From NCBI RefSeq assembly GCF_007997155.1, contig NZ_VORT01000001.1:248001-312000 (forward strand): 64,000 bases of DNA, given 5' to 3'. The notes under the pieces were generated by a model that was not told where the DNA came from, searched no databases, and saw nothing but the letters and a program-made list of their open reading frames with translations. The stretch is from Aequorivita antarctica (GTDB lineage: Bacteria; Bacteroidota; Bacteroidia; Flavobacteriales; Flavobacteriaceae). Below are positions 18,515 to 26,663 of the stretch, one piece after another; the stretch's first letter is position 1, and the number at the start of each line of letters is the position of its first letter. The position numbers were made by a program, and so were the translations under genes.

Positions 18515-19789
18515 TTAGAATAGGTCATCACTGGTTATACTTTGGGTTCTTTTGCTGTAATTGATAGAGCGTTTCACGAAGAAATCACCGTGCTTGGTGC
18601 CTATGATTTCATCATCAAACCATTCGGTCTGCACTAAAAGGCTTTCGTCTATCTCAAATATTTTTTCTATTCCTATGCTTTCAAGTGAATTGTTGAAGCG
18701 GTTTTTTATAAATTCATTTACTACAGCCTTGGGTAGGAAGTCAAGTTCTCCATCCTCAAAAATCCAATCCACAATTCTACTTTCGGCTGTAAACGCTTCT
18801 CTACATATCTCTTGGATCATACTGTTGTAGCCTTCATCAAACCATTCTGGATTTTCTTCTTTGATGATTTTGATAACATCAATTCCGAAATCGCCATGAA
18901 TCTGTTCCTCTTTTGAGGTGGCCTCTACAACATTTGAAATTCCTTTAAGCATATTCTTATGCTTGTTAAAAGCCATGATGATCAAAAATTGGGAGAATAA
19001 CGAAACGTGTTCTATAAAGAGTGAAAACAATAAAATAGATTCGGCATATTCCTTATTATCATCACTTTTAGCATTTTTAAGAGCGGTTTCCAGGTAATGG
19101 ATGCGCATCATGATCACCGGTTTTTTCTTTAGGTCTTTAAATTCCTCATTAAGGCCTAATATTTCCAGTAAATGTGAATAGGCATCGTGATGGCGTACCT
19201 CACTTTCTGCAAAGGTTGCGCCTACAGAGCCAATTTCCGGTTTTGGCATTCTGTGGTAGATATCGCCCCAAAAACTTTTTACTGCCACCTCAATTTGTGA
19301 GATTGCCAGCATCGTGTTTTTAATGGCGCTGCGCTCCACTTCTGAAAGACGGGTTTTAAAATCCTGAATGTCACTTGTAAAGTTGAATTCAGTATGTATC
19401 CAATATGAATGACGGATAGCTGGCACATATTCATAGAGTGCCGGATATTCGTATGGTTTTAAATTTATACGATTTTCAAATATGTTTAGCTTACGCTTTT
19501 GAGTCTGCTGATTTCGGTAAAGAATATATCCCTTTGCCACATCAAAAAAACCACTTTCCATCAATTTGGTTTCTACAAGATCCTGAACTTCCTCAACCGT
19601 AGGAATATATTTTTCTTCTTTTTGCTTTCTTTCTAGAAGTGCTTCATAAACGTTCTTAGAAATGCAATTTGCATCTTCCTGATCACCGTGTTTCGCAGCG
19701 GTCATTGCCTTTAGAATTGCATCTGTAATCTTTTGTAAATGAAATAGTTTCGTGGTGAAATCTCTTTTTATGACGTGGGTAATTTCCAT
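18515..19789 (-). CDS. nrdB: Class I ribonucleotide reductase radical subunit NrdB with N-terminal ATP-cone
   Basis: 424 residues: an ATP-cone at about 1-95 (THVIKRDFTTKLFHLQKITD and the following helices), then a ferritin-like di-metal subunit. Ligands by pattern are E167, E197 and H200 (ESEVRH), E260 (LFIEHVS), E295 and H298 (EEQIH). Y204 occupies the position of the E. coli radical tyrosine. This architecture is the one described for Leeuwenhoekiella blandensis NrdB, where the cone switches activity by oligomerising the small subunit and the cofactor is dimanganese (class Id). The same cofactor here is inference. First gene of the nrdBA operon. Confidence 0.95.
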   Translation of the reverse strand: MEITHVIKRDFTTKLFHLQKITDAILKAMTAAKHGDQEDANCISKNVYEALLERKQKEEKYIPTVEEVQDLVETKLMESGFFDVAKGYILYRNQQTQKRKLNIFENRINLKPYEYPALYEYVPAIRHSYWIHTEFNFTSDIQDFKTRLSEVERSAIKNTMLAISQIEVAVKSFWGDIYHRMPKPEIGSVGATFAESEVRHHDAYSHLLEILGLNEEFKDLKKKPVIMMRIHYLETALKNAKSDDNKEYAESILLFSLFIEHVSLFSQFLIIMAFNKHKNMLKGISNVVEATSKEEQIHGDFGIDVIKIIKEENPEWFDEGYNSMIQEICREAFTAESRIVDWIFEDGELDFLPKAVVNEFIKNRFNNSLESIGIEKIFEIDESLLVQTEWFDDEIIGTKHGDFFVKRSINYSKRTQSITSDDLF

Positions 19790-20132
19790 GCTAATTGGGT
19801 CTTGAATTTGTTCAAAATGGATAAGGTATAAATATGAAAATTATATCAATACATTTTGAATGATGCCTCATATTGTTGTTAAATGTTTATCAACAATTGG
19901 CGAAAATGTGGAAAGAATTGTATGTGAGGGAGTTTGAAAAACCCAGTGATCGTGCTATAAGAAAAGAGAAAATACGCCGCTCGATTTTAGGACAGGAAAC
20001 TTTCACGGATACTTATAGATAATTCATATCCGCATTAATTTAATATTTTCACGCCAGCCATGTGGGAGGTGTTGACAGTCGATGCTTACCTGTCTAAAAC
20101 AAGAAAGCCCAACATAAATGTTGGGCTTTTTG
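19790..20132. other. Intergenic stretch upstream of nrdB, possible 38-codon ORF only
   Basis: No established gene is visible. A plus-strand ATG at 19906 opens 38 codons ending at 20022 (begins MWKELYVREFEKPSDR, Arg/Lys-rich). It lacks a promoter core and a family I can name, so I do not call it a gene. The part next to 19789 should hold the nrdB promoter, but I find no full TAnnTTTG match. A terminator hairpin occupies 20104-20129. Confidence 0.4.
20104..20129 (-). terminator. Terminator following tRNA-Asn
   Basis: A perfect 12-bp stem (AAAGCCCAACAT/ATGTTGGGCTTT) with a 2-base loop just past the 3' end of tRNA-Asn on the minus strand. Confidence 0.85.
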
Positions 20133-20206
20133 CTCCTCCTCTTGGGCTCGAACCAAGGACCCTCTGATTAACAGTCAGATGCTCTAACCAACTGAGCTAA
20201 GGAGGA
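20133..20206 (-). tRNA. tRNA-Asn (anticodon GUU)
   Basis: A 74-base cloverleaf on the minus strand: acceptor TCCTCCT/AGGAGGA with discriminator G, anticodon stem TCTGA/TCAGA around CTGTTAA (anticodon GUU), T stem CTTGG/CCAAG around TTCGAGC. CCA is not encoded. Confidence 0.96.
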
Positions 20207-20368
20207 ATTTATTTTTTGCCATTTTGCGGGCTTTCACCCATCAAAGCGAACGTTAGTTTGCGTAGGCGGGTGCAAATATACCTATTTTTTGATTCCTTCA
20301 AAATAAAAAATAAAACTTTATGAAATTTGTTTTTTTAATGTTCCGAAAATACAAAAATTTAGGAACGA

Positions 20369-21103
20369 CTATAGGGATTTTAATTCTTTAAGCAGCACTA
20401 TATTAGCTGGAGAAGTACTTTTGAATAGGGTTTGTTTGGCTTCTTCTATTTTATTTTCTTTTAAAAGGGCCAAGGCTAGATAATACTGAGCGTCTTCATA
20501 AAAAGCACTTTCGGTTTTTCCTTTTGCCGATTGTAGATATTTTCTCGCTTGGCGAGCGTTGCCATTTGCCAAATTTGCAACACCCAAAAAATAAACCACA
20601 GTATCGTTCTCTGGATTGGCAGCATAAAGCGTCTCCCAACGTGAAATGGCTTCGCCATATTCTTTGCGTTTGTAATTAACCATTCCGTAATAAAAATCAT
20701 AATTTGAAGAAGTGCTCATAGTGGTCGGTAGGCCAGGGTCAGGTTTAAAATTTGCCGCAAAGACTTTTTGGGGTGAATTCCCGCTGCTTAAAATTGCCCA
20801 AGTACTAACCGAGATGAGTATTAAAAACGAGGCTGCCAGCGCCAACCAGCTGGGCGAAAACCAATTTTTTTCAGGCATGTCTACTATTTCTTCGTGAAAA
20901 TCTTCCAAAGAATTTTTTAGAGTGTGTTCTTCCACACCTTTAATTATTGCTTTCTGCTCTTCAACCAAGGCACGAAATTCGGGAAATAATTTCATTCGCT
21001 CCTTAAAATCGGCTTGGGCATCAGAGTCCTGAGTACCCAACAAGTAAGCGTCTATAAGCTCTTGTGTTTCCTGATTGTTCTGTATTTTGTTATTTGGATC
21101 CAT
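20369..21103 (-). CDS. Membrane protein with TPR-like periplasmic domain, partner of ECF sigma factor
   Basis: 244 residues with an anti-sigma-like layout. A cytoplasmic helical N-terminus (about 1-78) is followed by one transmembrane helix (about 84-105, LALAASFLILISVSTWAIL) and a periplasmic part with two to three tetratricopeptide-like repeats (about 135-230). The gene overlaps the ECF sigma gene by 14 bases, so the products are made together. This suggests it tethers and controls the sigma factor. No conserved zinc anti-sigma HxxxCxxC motif is present, so the mechanism may differ from classical ZAS proteins. Confidence 0.7.
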   Translation of the reverse strand: MDPNNKIQNNQETQELIDAYLLGTQDSDAQADFKERMKLFPEFRALVEEQKAIIKGVEEHTLKNSLEDFHEEIVDMPEKNWFSPSWLALAASFLILISVSTWAILSSGNSPQKVFAANFKPDPGLPTTMSTSSNYDFYYGMVNYKRKEYGEAISRWETLYAANPENDTVVYFLGVANLANGNARQARKYLQSAKGKTESAFYEDAQYYLALALLKENKIEEAKQTLFKSTSPANIVLLKELKSL

Positions 21104-21677
21104 TGGGGATAATTTGGGTCATTTTTTTTAATTGCTCTTGACAACGATATTTTGCATTGCGGGCAGAGGCTTCGTCCATAGCCATAATTTCGGCTATTTC
21201 TTTAAAGGGTTTTCGTTCAAAATAGAAAAGTTTCAACAAAAGCTGGCAGCGTTCGCCAAGCTGGTTTATGGAATCCATAATAATCTTAATCTTTCTGTTT
21301 TGCACTTCGTTTTCATCTGTATCGGGTTCGTCGTATTCAATTTCACGATTTATGAAAGTTGTGTTTTTATATTTTACTGACCTTACGTGATCCAGCCATT
21401 TATATTTTGCAATCTTAAAAAGATAGCCGTTGATGGCAGTTTCGTTTTCTGCAGAAAATTTATTGTCTTTAATATTTCGCCACATTGCCACAAATGCTTC
21501 TTGATAAACATCCTTTGCTTGTTGCTCGTCACCACTGTTTTTGAGAACATAGTGCTTCACTTTCGCAAAGTTTACTTTGTATAATTCCTTTAAGGTGGCA
21601 GCGTCATTTTGTTTAATGAGCACTGCCGTTCTGTTTAATGGCAAATCGTTGAATTTTTTGTTGCTTATTTTCTGCAT
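21090..21677 (-). CDS. ECF-type RNA polymerase sigma factor
   Basis: 195 residues with sigma region 2 (about 30-100; DVYQEAFVAMWRNIKD and the -10 recognition segment near YLFKIAKYKWLDHVR) and region 4 (about 128-185; LLLKLFYFERKPFKEIAEIM followed by a recognition helix). Length and absence of region 3 fit an extracytoplasmic-function sigma factor. The following gene overlaps it and encodes a membrane TPR protein, the likely regulator. The regulon cannot be read from this window. RseP, an intramembrane protease that in other bacteria releases ECF factors, is the next gene upstream, though a terminator lies between. Confidence 0.9.
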   Translation of the reverse strand: MQKISNKKFNDLPLNRTAVLIKQNDAATLKELYKVNFAKVKHYVLKNSGDEQQAKDVYQEAFVAMWRNIKDNKFSAENETAINGYLFKIAKYKWLDHVRSVKYKNTTFINREIEYDEPDTDENEVQNRKIKIIMDSINQLGERCQLLLKLFYFERKPFKEIAEIMAMDEASARNAKYRCQEQLKKMTQIIPNGSK

Positions 21678-21875
21678 TGGTTATAAAACAATACAGAAAG
21701 ATACAATATATCCGCAATCGTTTTAAAATTTTTGACCAACTTAAGGTAAATGGAGATTTTTTATCGTTTAAAGGAACTTATCCATTACCTATTTTATTGT
21801 CCAAAAGCCGAAAATTCAACTTCGCCATTTTAAATACATCGGAAAAGGAATGGAAATGTCATCAAATATTTCAAA

Positions 21876-21911
21876 AAAAAATACTCCGGTTGTTATTCCG
21901 AAGTATTTTTT
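21876..21911 (-). terminator. Terminator of rseP
   Basis: A hairpin AAAAATACTCCGG/CCGAAGTATTTTT with one mismatch and an 8-base loop, 22 bases beyond the rseP stop codon. It separates rseP from the sigma-factor gene. Confidence 0.75.
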
Positions 21912-21932
21912 GAAAAAATTATATGTTTTGTT

Positions 21933-23264
21933 TTATTCAAACAGCCAACGATAAATATCGTTCCCGTTAGCGAAGAGCACTAAGGCTATCAAAATGAAGA
22001 AGCCGACCATTTGGGCATATTCCATAAACTTGTCATTCGGTTTTCTGCCTGTTACAATTTCGTATAAAAGGAACATTACGTGACCACCATCCAAAGCCGG
22101 AATGGGCAGAATGTTCATAAATGCGAGGATTATTGAGATTAAAGCCGTGGTTGCCCAGAAACTTTGCCAATCCCAAACACCAGGAAAAAGGTTGCCGATG
22201 GCACCAAAACCGCCTACTTTTGTAGCTCCTTCTTGGGTAAATACATATTTAAATTGGGCTACATAATCTTTTAAAGTGTCATAGCCAAAACCGAAACCGC
22301 CGACAATACTTTCGCCCAAAGAGTACTTTATTTCAGTTTTGCCCAATTGCGAATTAAGTTCCTTTGAAGAAAACGTTACACCAAAAGTTCCTTTTTCATC
22401 GGGAATAACTTTTAAAGTGTCTAATTGATTAGCTCGCGCTACAATTAATGTATTTTCTTTGCCTTTATTGGCTTCAGCTATTTTCTCAAATTCACCTAAA
22501 TATTGAATATCTTGTCCATTAATCGAAACTATTTTATCCGATTTTAATAAACCTGCCTTTTGTGCTGGATAGTCGGTCCATACAGAATCTAATACAATAT
22601 TTTGTCGTGGACTGAAGGCGGGCATTATACCACTTTTGAACATTTTAGAACCTGCATCTTCTGGAACGTTAATATTTTCAATGCTTCCATCAGCGTGCTT
22701 CACTTCTACAATTGAGACATTCCGAACGAAAATATATCGGTTTATTTCGAGCACATCGTCCAGCGGCTCTCCATTTATACTTAAAATCTGATCGCCATCT
22801 TGAAAACCATACTCCTTAAATTGTTCGGTAACAGCAAACCCTTGTGGAAGATCTTCAGCAGTAGTAATATTTCTTCCGTAGAAATACAGAATCCCCATAT
22901 AAATCACAAATCCCACGATAATGTTCACCGTTACACCGCCAAGCATAATAATAAGACGTTGCCAAGCTGGCTTGCTTCGGAATTCCCATGGTTGCGGCGG
23001 ACCGGCCATTTGTTCCTTATCCATGCTTTCGTCTATCATTCCGGCTATTTTTATATAGCCCCCCAAAGGCAACCACCCGATTCCGTATACGGTGTCGCCT
23101 ATTTTCTTTTTGAAAAGTGAAAACTTCACATCAAAGAAAAGATAGAATTTTTCGACCCTAGTTTTAAAAAGTTTTGCGGGAATGAAATGCCCCAATTCAT
23201 GGAGCACGATTAATATGGATAAACTTAAAAGAAGTTGAATGGTTTTTATAAAAAATGGACTCAT
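21933..23264 (-). CDS. rseP: RIP metalloprotease RseP (site-2 protease, M50)
   Basis: A 443-residue inner-membrane zinc protease that cuts transmembrane helices of anti-sigma factors and cleared signal peptides. The zinc motif HELGH is near residues 22-26, in the first helix, and the second motif LDGGH is near 394-398. One PDZ domain is clear (about 215-285, YPAQKAGLLKSDKIVSING) and a diverged one precedes it. Four helices fit the family. A promoter core at 23373-23380 gives a leader of about 100 bases. Confidence 0.95.
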   Translation of the reverse strand: MSPFFIKTIQLLLSLSILIVLHELGHFIPAKLFKTRVEKFYLFFDVKFSLFKKKIGDTVYGIGWLPLGGYIKIAGMIDESMDKEQMAGPPQPWEFRSKPAWQRLIIMLGGVTVNIIVGFVIYMGILYFYGRNITTAEDLPQGFAVTEQFKEYGFQDGDQILSINGEPLDDVLEINRYIFVRNVSIVEVKHADGSIENINVPEDAGSKMFKSGIMPAFSPRQNIVLDSVWTDYPAQKAGLLKSDKIVSINGQDIQYLGEFEKIAEANKGKENTLIVARANQLDTLKVIPDEKGTFGVTFSSKELNSQLGKTEIKYSLGESIVGGFGFGYDTLKDYVAQFKYVFTQEGATKVGGFGAIGNLFPGVWDWQSFWATTALISIILAFMNILPIPALDGGHVMFLLYEIVTGRKPNDKFMEYAQMVGFFILIALVLFANGNDIYRWLFE

Positions 23265-23372
23265 AGTGTTTTTAAATATGTTTTTAATAGTCTCGATTAT
23301 AAATCACTTGTTACCAAAATCGAGCCTAAAATGATATTTCTTGCAGTGTGTCAGTTTCAGCAAAAAATCGCA

Positions 23373-23380
23373 CAAAAGTA
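23373..23380 (-). promoter_or_regulatory. -7 promoter box for rseP
   Basis: The minus strand reads TACTTTTG, a full TAnnTTTG match about 109 bases before the rseP ATG. Confidence 0.5.
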
Positions 23381-23401
23381 ACCTTTTAGAGCTTGCAAAA
23401 A

Positions 23402-23429
23402 AAATAAGCGGGTGTGTTCCCGCTTATTT
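23402..23429 (-). terminator. Terminator of the M1 aminopeptidase gene
   Basis: A perfect 11-bp stem (AAATAAGCGGG/CCCGCTTATTT) with loop TGTGTT, about 35 bases beyond the stop codon. Confidence 0.85.
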
Positions 23430-23463
23430 ATTATTTTGAAGTAGTTTTCTTGGTATTTTGAAT

Positions 23464-25395
23464 CTATTCTTTCACAATGGTTTTATTGATAACTCCTTTT
23501 GTCGTTTCCATTTGAAAGAACAAAATGCCTTTTGAAAACTTTGAAACATCAATCGTTTCTGAATAAACTTCGGAATAAAGCATTTGTCCTAAAGTGTTGT
23601 AAACACGAACCTGGTTCACTTGCAGTGCATCTGGTTTGTGAATGTTGATAACACCCGAAGCTGGATTTGGATATAAAACTAGTTGCTGGTCAAATGCCAA
23701 ATCGTCTGTGCCTAAAATAACTTGATTGTTTTTTGAAATAATATCGTGTTCTGGGTCAAACTGAACGCTTTGTACAGTAAAGGGCACCGCAGGTTGAAAA
23801 GTCTGGCCATCAAAAGTGTTGTCTAAAACAATATCCAGTGTTTCGCCCTGTGTTCCGTGAAGTCTTAGCGGGACAGGTACTTCAAAATACGATACAGAAG
23901 GATGGCTTTGGAACTGGGTTATTTTCACATTAAGGCTTCCTGCAATGGCTTGGTTCCAGGTTATGGTAAAACGTGGGTAGCCTTCTCCGTAAATCCAGTC
24001 ATTAAAAAATTCTGATAGATCCTCGCCGCTCGCATTTTCTACATTTCTGATGAGATCTGGGGTCTTTGCGTAGCCGTAAGCGAGTGCTGGATCGGCTAAA
24101 TAATCTTTTAAGCCTTGAAAGAAAATAGCATCGCCCACTTTCTTACGAAGCATATGCAGTACCATGGAGCCTTTGTTGTAGGTAAGCCTGCTACTGAAAA
24201 TTCTATTAACGGAGGTTGTGTCCTGTACAGGAATATATACAGATCCATCTGTCTCTTGGGTAATGGAAGAAATCTGGTCTTGTTTCCAACTTCTAAAAGC
24301 TGCTTCGCCATCCAAATTCTCGATTACCATTCCAGCCAAATAGGTTGCAAAACCTTCATTAAGCCATATATCTTGCCAGCTTCCGCAGGTTACCTTGTCG
24401 CCAAACCATTGGTGCCCAAGCTCGTGAGCAATAAGTCCGCGGCTGAGCCCACCCATAAACGAAACAGTAGTGTGTTCCATACCACCGCCCCAGCCAAATT
24501 CGGCATGACCGTATTTTTCATCGGCATATGGATAGGGTTCAAAAAGGTCTGCGTATAGATTAATTATATCAACCGTAATTGGAGTGCGTTGTTGTGCATA
24601 ACTTAGGTCTTCTGGATAAATGTAATTTACAATTTCAAAAGGGTTTCCGTTGTTTGCAACTGTATGCGAATAAACAGTATAGTTGGTTACCGCAACTGCA
24701 ACCAAATAGGCAGGAATGGGATGTTGGTGCCTGTAATGGGTTGTTTTGTTGTTGCCATTTATTGTTTGGCTCAATTCTAAACCATTGGATACCGCCACAT
24801 ATTCTTCATTGGAAGGATTGAAACGTGGGGTGGTAATATAAACATCCAACATTTCTATTTTATCAATTAAATCCTGTTTGCATGGCCACCATGCTTTTGC
24901 GCCAAAAGGCTCCGAAAGCGTCCACATCACAGGGTCGCCATTATGTGTGTCTATTTCAAAAGAACCAAATCCAGAACTTATCGGGTTTCCAGAATAACTA
25001 ATGGAAAGCGAATCTAAAACACCTTGATTTTGCATTTGAGGCAGTGTGATTACTACTTCATCATTATTGTTTTGAGTGAAGGAAAGCGGTGTGCCACGTT
25101 GTGTTACTGCTGAAACGGTCATATTGTCCACAAGTTCAAAAGTAACGGCATTCAAGTTTTCTTTCGCTTCAAAATGTGAAGTTACCTTGCCGCTAATAAA
25201 TGCTTGGGTGGGATCTATGTTCAATTCCAACCGAGCATATTTAATATCATAGTTGCCGGTGTTCATATTGCGTTGGGTAGTAAACAAACCCGTTGCTGCT
25301 TTGGCTTCTGCTTCACTAATGTCATCGGTTCTAAAATTTTGCGAAAAGGAAAAAAGGGAGATTAAAAATAAAAAGGGGAGTACTATTGCTTTCAT
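23464..25395 (-). CDS. Secreted M1-family aminopeptidase with type IX secretion tail
   Basis: 643 residues. A signal peptide (about 1-18, ending FSFSQ) is followed by the M1 N-terminal beta domain (about 45-235) and a catalytic domain containing HELGHQWFGD and the downstream Glu in WLNEGFATYL, the full gluzincin signature. The last 75 residues form a Por secretion tail (LVLYPNPASGVINI and a terminal KTIVKE), which directs export through the T9SS and attachment to the surface or release. It probably removes N-terminal residues from extracellular peptides. Confidence 0.94.
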   Translation of the reverse strand: MKAIVLPFLFLISLFSFSQNFRTDDISEAEAKAATGLFTTQRNMNTGNYDIKYARLELNIDPTQAFISGKVTSHFEAKENLNAVTFELVDNMTVSAVTQRGTPLSFTQNNNDEVVITLPQMQNQGVLDSLSISYSGNPISSGFGSFEIDTHNGDPVMWTLSEPFGAKAWWPCKQDLIDKIEMLDVYITTPRFNPSNEEYVAVSNGLELSQTINGNNKTTHYRHQHPIPAYLVAVAVTNYTVYSHTVANNGNPFEIVNYIYPEDLSYAQQRTPITVDIINLYADLFEPYPYADEKYGHAEFGWGGGMEHTTVSFMGGLSRGLIAHELGHQWFGDKVTCGSWQDIWLNEGFATYLAGMVIENLDGEAAFRSWKQDQISSITQETDGSVYIPVQDTTSVNRIFSSRLTYNKGSMVLHMLRKKVGDAIFFQGLKDYLADPALAYGYAKTPDLIRNVENASGEDLSEFFNDWIYGEGYPRFTITWNQAIAGSLNVKITQFQSHPSVSYFEVPVPLRLHGTQGETLDIVLDNTFDGQTFQPAVPFTVQSVQFDPEHDIISKNNQVILGTDDLAFDQQLVLYPNPASGVINIHKPDALQVNQVRVYNTLGQMLYSEVYSETIDVSKFSKGILFFQMETTKGVINKTIVKE

Positions 25396-25533
25396 TGTAA
25401 AATATTTGTTTTGATTATACGGTGGTTGAAATTAATGGGACGATTTCTGAAGATGTAGTAAGGAGAAACCAAAGGATTCATTTCAACGTGAAATTAGGAT
25501 GTTAAATGTATTCATTTTGATATAATTAGGACT

Positions 25534-25541
25534 TATTTTTG
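25534..25541 (+). promoter_or_regulatory. -7 promoter box for the Sco gene
   Basis: TATTTTTG matches TAnnTTTG and lies 37 bases before the ATG at 25579. Confidence 0.55.
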
Positions 25542-25578
25542 CGCCAAAATATGTGACTTCAGTCTAAAATTTAACGCG

Positions 25579-26244
25579 ATGCTTACTTTTTTCAAGAAAT
25601 ATAAATTCTTTGCAGTTTTTTTTCTTATCCTTTCAATTATCATTATTCTGATCATTTACCAAATAATGATACCCAAAAAAGTATTGAAAATCTATCAACC
25701 TGCAGATGTTTCAGAAGAACTCGTGGATACCACTCTTCTATATGTAAAAAAATACCACACCATTGCAGATTTTAGCTTGACCAACCAAAATGGGAAGACC
25801 ATTACGGAGGAAGATTACAAAGACAAAATATATGTGGCCGATTTTTTCTTCACAACCTGCCAGACCATTTGCCCAATAATGACGGATAATATGGTAGAAA
25901 TACAAGAAAGATTGAAAAATGATGATGGGGTCCTGTTGCTCTCACATACTGTAACTCCAGAAATTGACTCTGTTGCCCAACTTAAAAAATACGCTTTGGA
26001 AAAAGGCGTGAACGATGCAAAATGGAACTTGGTAACAGGCGACAAAAAAGAAATTTACGACCTGGCCAGAAAATCCTACCTAGCGGCGAAAGATGTTCCA
26101 TATTCTGACAATGACTTGGTGCACACTGAAAATTTTGTGCTCGTTGATAAAAAGAAGCGCATTCGCGGTTTTTATGACGGCACCGATTCGGAGTCTATTG
26201 AAAAATTATTGACGGATATTAAAATTTTGGAACAGGAAGATTGA
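25579..26244 (+). CDS. SCO1/SenC-family copper chaperone/thioredoxin-like protein
   Basis: 221 residues. One N-terminal helix (about 9-28) anchors a periplasmic thioredoxin-fold domain. The copper-binding/redox motif CxxxC is present (TCQTICP, near residues 94-98) together with the distal His (DLVHTENFVLVD, near 181). Sco proteins insert Cu_A in cytochrome c oxidase or reduce its cysteines. No oxidase genes lie in this window, so the target is inferred from the family. It is followed by feoAB after an unrelated spacer with its own promoter. Confidence 0.9.
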   Translation: MLTFFKKYKFFAVFFLILSIIIILIIYQIMIPKKVLKIYQPADVSEELVDTTLLYVKKYHTIADFSLTNQNGKTITEEDYKDKIYVADFFFTTCQTICPIMTDNMVEIQERLKNDDGVLLLSHTVTPEIDSVAQLKKYALEKGVNDAKWNLVTGDKKEIYDLARKSYLAAKDVPYSDNDLVHTENFVLVDKKKRIRGFYDGTDSESIEKLLTDIKILEQED

Positions 26245-26338
26245 TGCTACTAACATTAAAAAGTTTAAAACTTTATAAAAGTTATGCTCGAGCTGAATAA
26301 TTCTGAATTCTGAATTCTTCATTCTAAAATAAAACCTT

Positions 26339-26346
26339 TACATTTG
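26339..26346 (+). promoter_or_regulatory. -7 promoter box for feoA
   Basis: TACATTTG matches TAnnTTTG. Transcription should begin near 26350, about 25 bases before the feoA ATG and within the Fur-like box described next. Confidence 0.6.
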
Positions 26347-26350
26347 CCTT

Positions 26351-26369
26351 GTTTAAAATCAATCTAAAT
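26351..26369 (+). promoter_or_regulatory. Candidate Fur-like operator over the feoA start site
   Basis: GTTTAAAATCAATCTAAAT is an imperfect 9-1-9 inverted repeat (6 of 9 pairs). Its core (TTTA, then AAT, then TCTAAA) matches the perfect palindrome upstream of the AraC gene at 13 of 17 positions. Its place right after the -7 box would suit iron-dependent repression. Assignment to Fur is inference. Confidence 0.4.
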
Positions 26370-26375
26370 AAAAAG

Positions 26376-26600
26376 ATGATTACAATCGCATCATTAAAAA
26401 AAGGGCAGCGTGGCATTATCAAGGATTTTTCGGTAGATGTTGTTCCCCTTAAACTTTTAGAGATGGGCTGTCTTCCGGGCAATGAAGTTTCTTTGGTACA
26501 AATAGCTCCATTCAACGATCCTTTGTACCTAAACATCAATGGCAGTCACCTTGCCATTCGGAAGGAAACTGCCTGCCTGATTGAAATTGAATTGATATAA
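26376..26600 (+). CDS. feoA: FeoA ferrous iron transport accessory protein
   Basis: A 74-residue SH3-like FeoA domain (TIASLKKGQRGII at the start, LLEMGCLPGNEVSLV in the middle, HLAIRKETACLIEI at the end). FeoA is a small cytoplasmic protein that supports FeoB-dependent Fe2+ uptake. ATG 26376 (MITIASLK) is preferred to the in-frame ATG at 26349, which would lie at the predicted transcription start. feoB follows after 63 bases that hold a repeat element. Confidence 0.92.
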   Translation: MITIASLKKGQRGIIKDFSVDVVPLKLLEMGCLPGNEVSLVQIAPFNDPLYLNINGSHLAIRKETACLIEIELI

Positions 26601-26620
26601 ATTTATAATACATCCGCTGG

Positions 26621-26660
26621 TTACTGAACCCTTCGACAGGCTCAGGACAGGCTCAGTTGA
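26621..26660. repeat. REP-like element with two 11-bp tandem units between feoA and feoB
   Basis: GACAGGCTCAG occurs twice in direct tandem (26635-26645 and 26646-26656), framed by ACTGA at 26623 and TCAGT at 26653. Elements with the core CTGAGCCTGTCGAAG are dispersed in many bacterial genomes. No second copy is seen in this window. It lies inside the feoAB operon just before the feoB ATG. Confidence 0.7.
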
Positions 26661-26663
26661 AGT

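Noticed and set aside
24115-24558. 147-codon plus-strand ORF inside the M1 peptidase gene
   Set aside because: It lies wholly inside a gene with intact catalytic and secretion motifs on the other strand.
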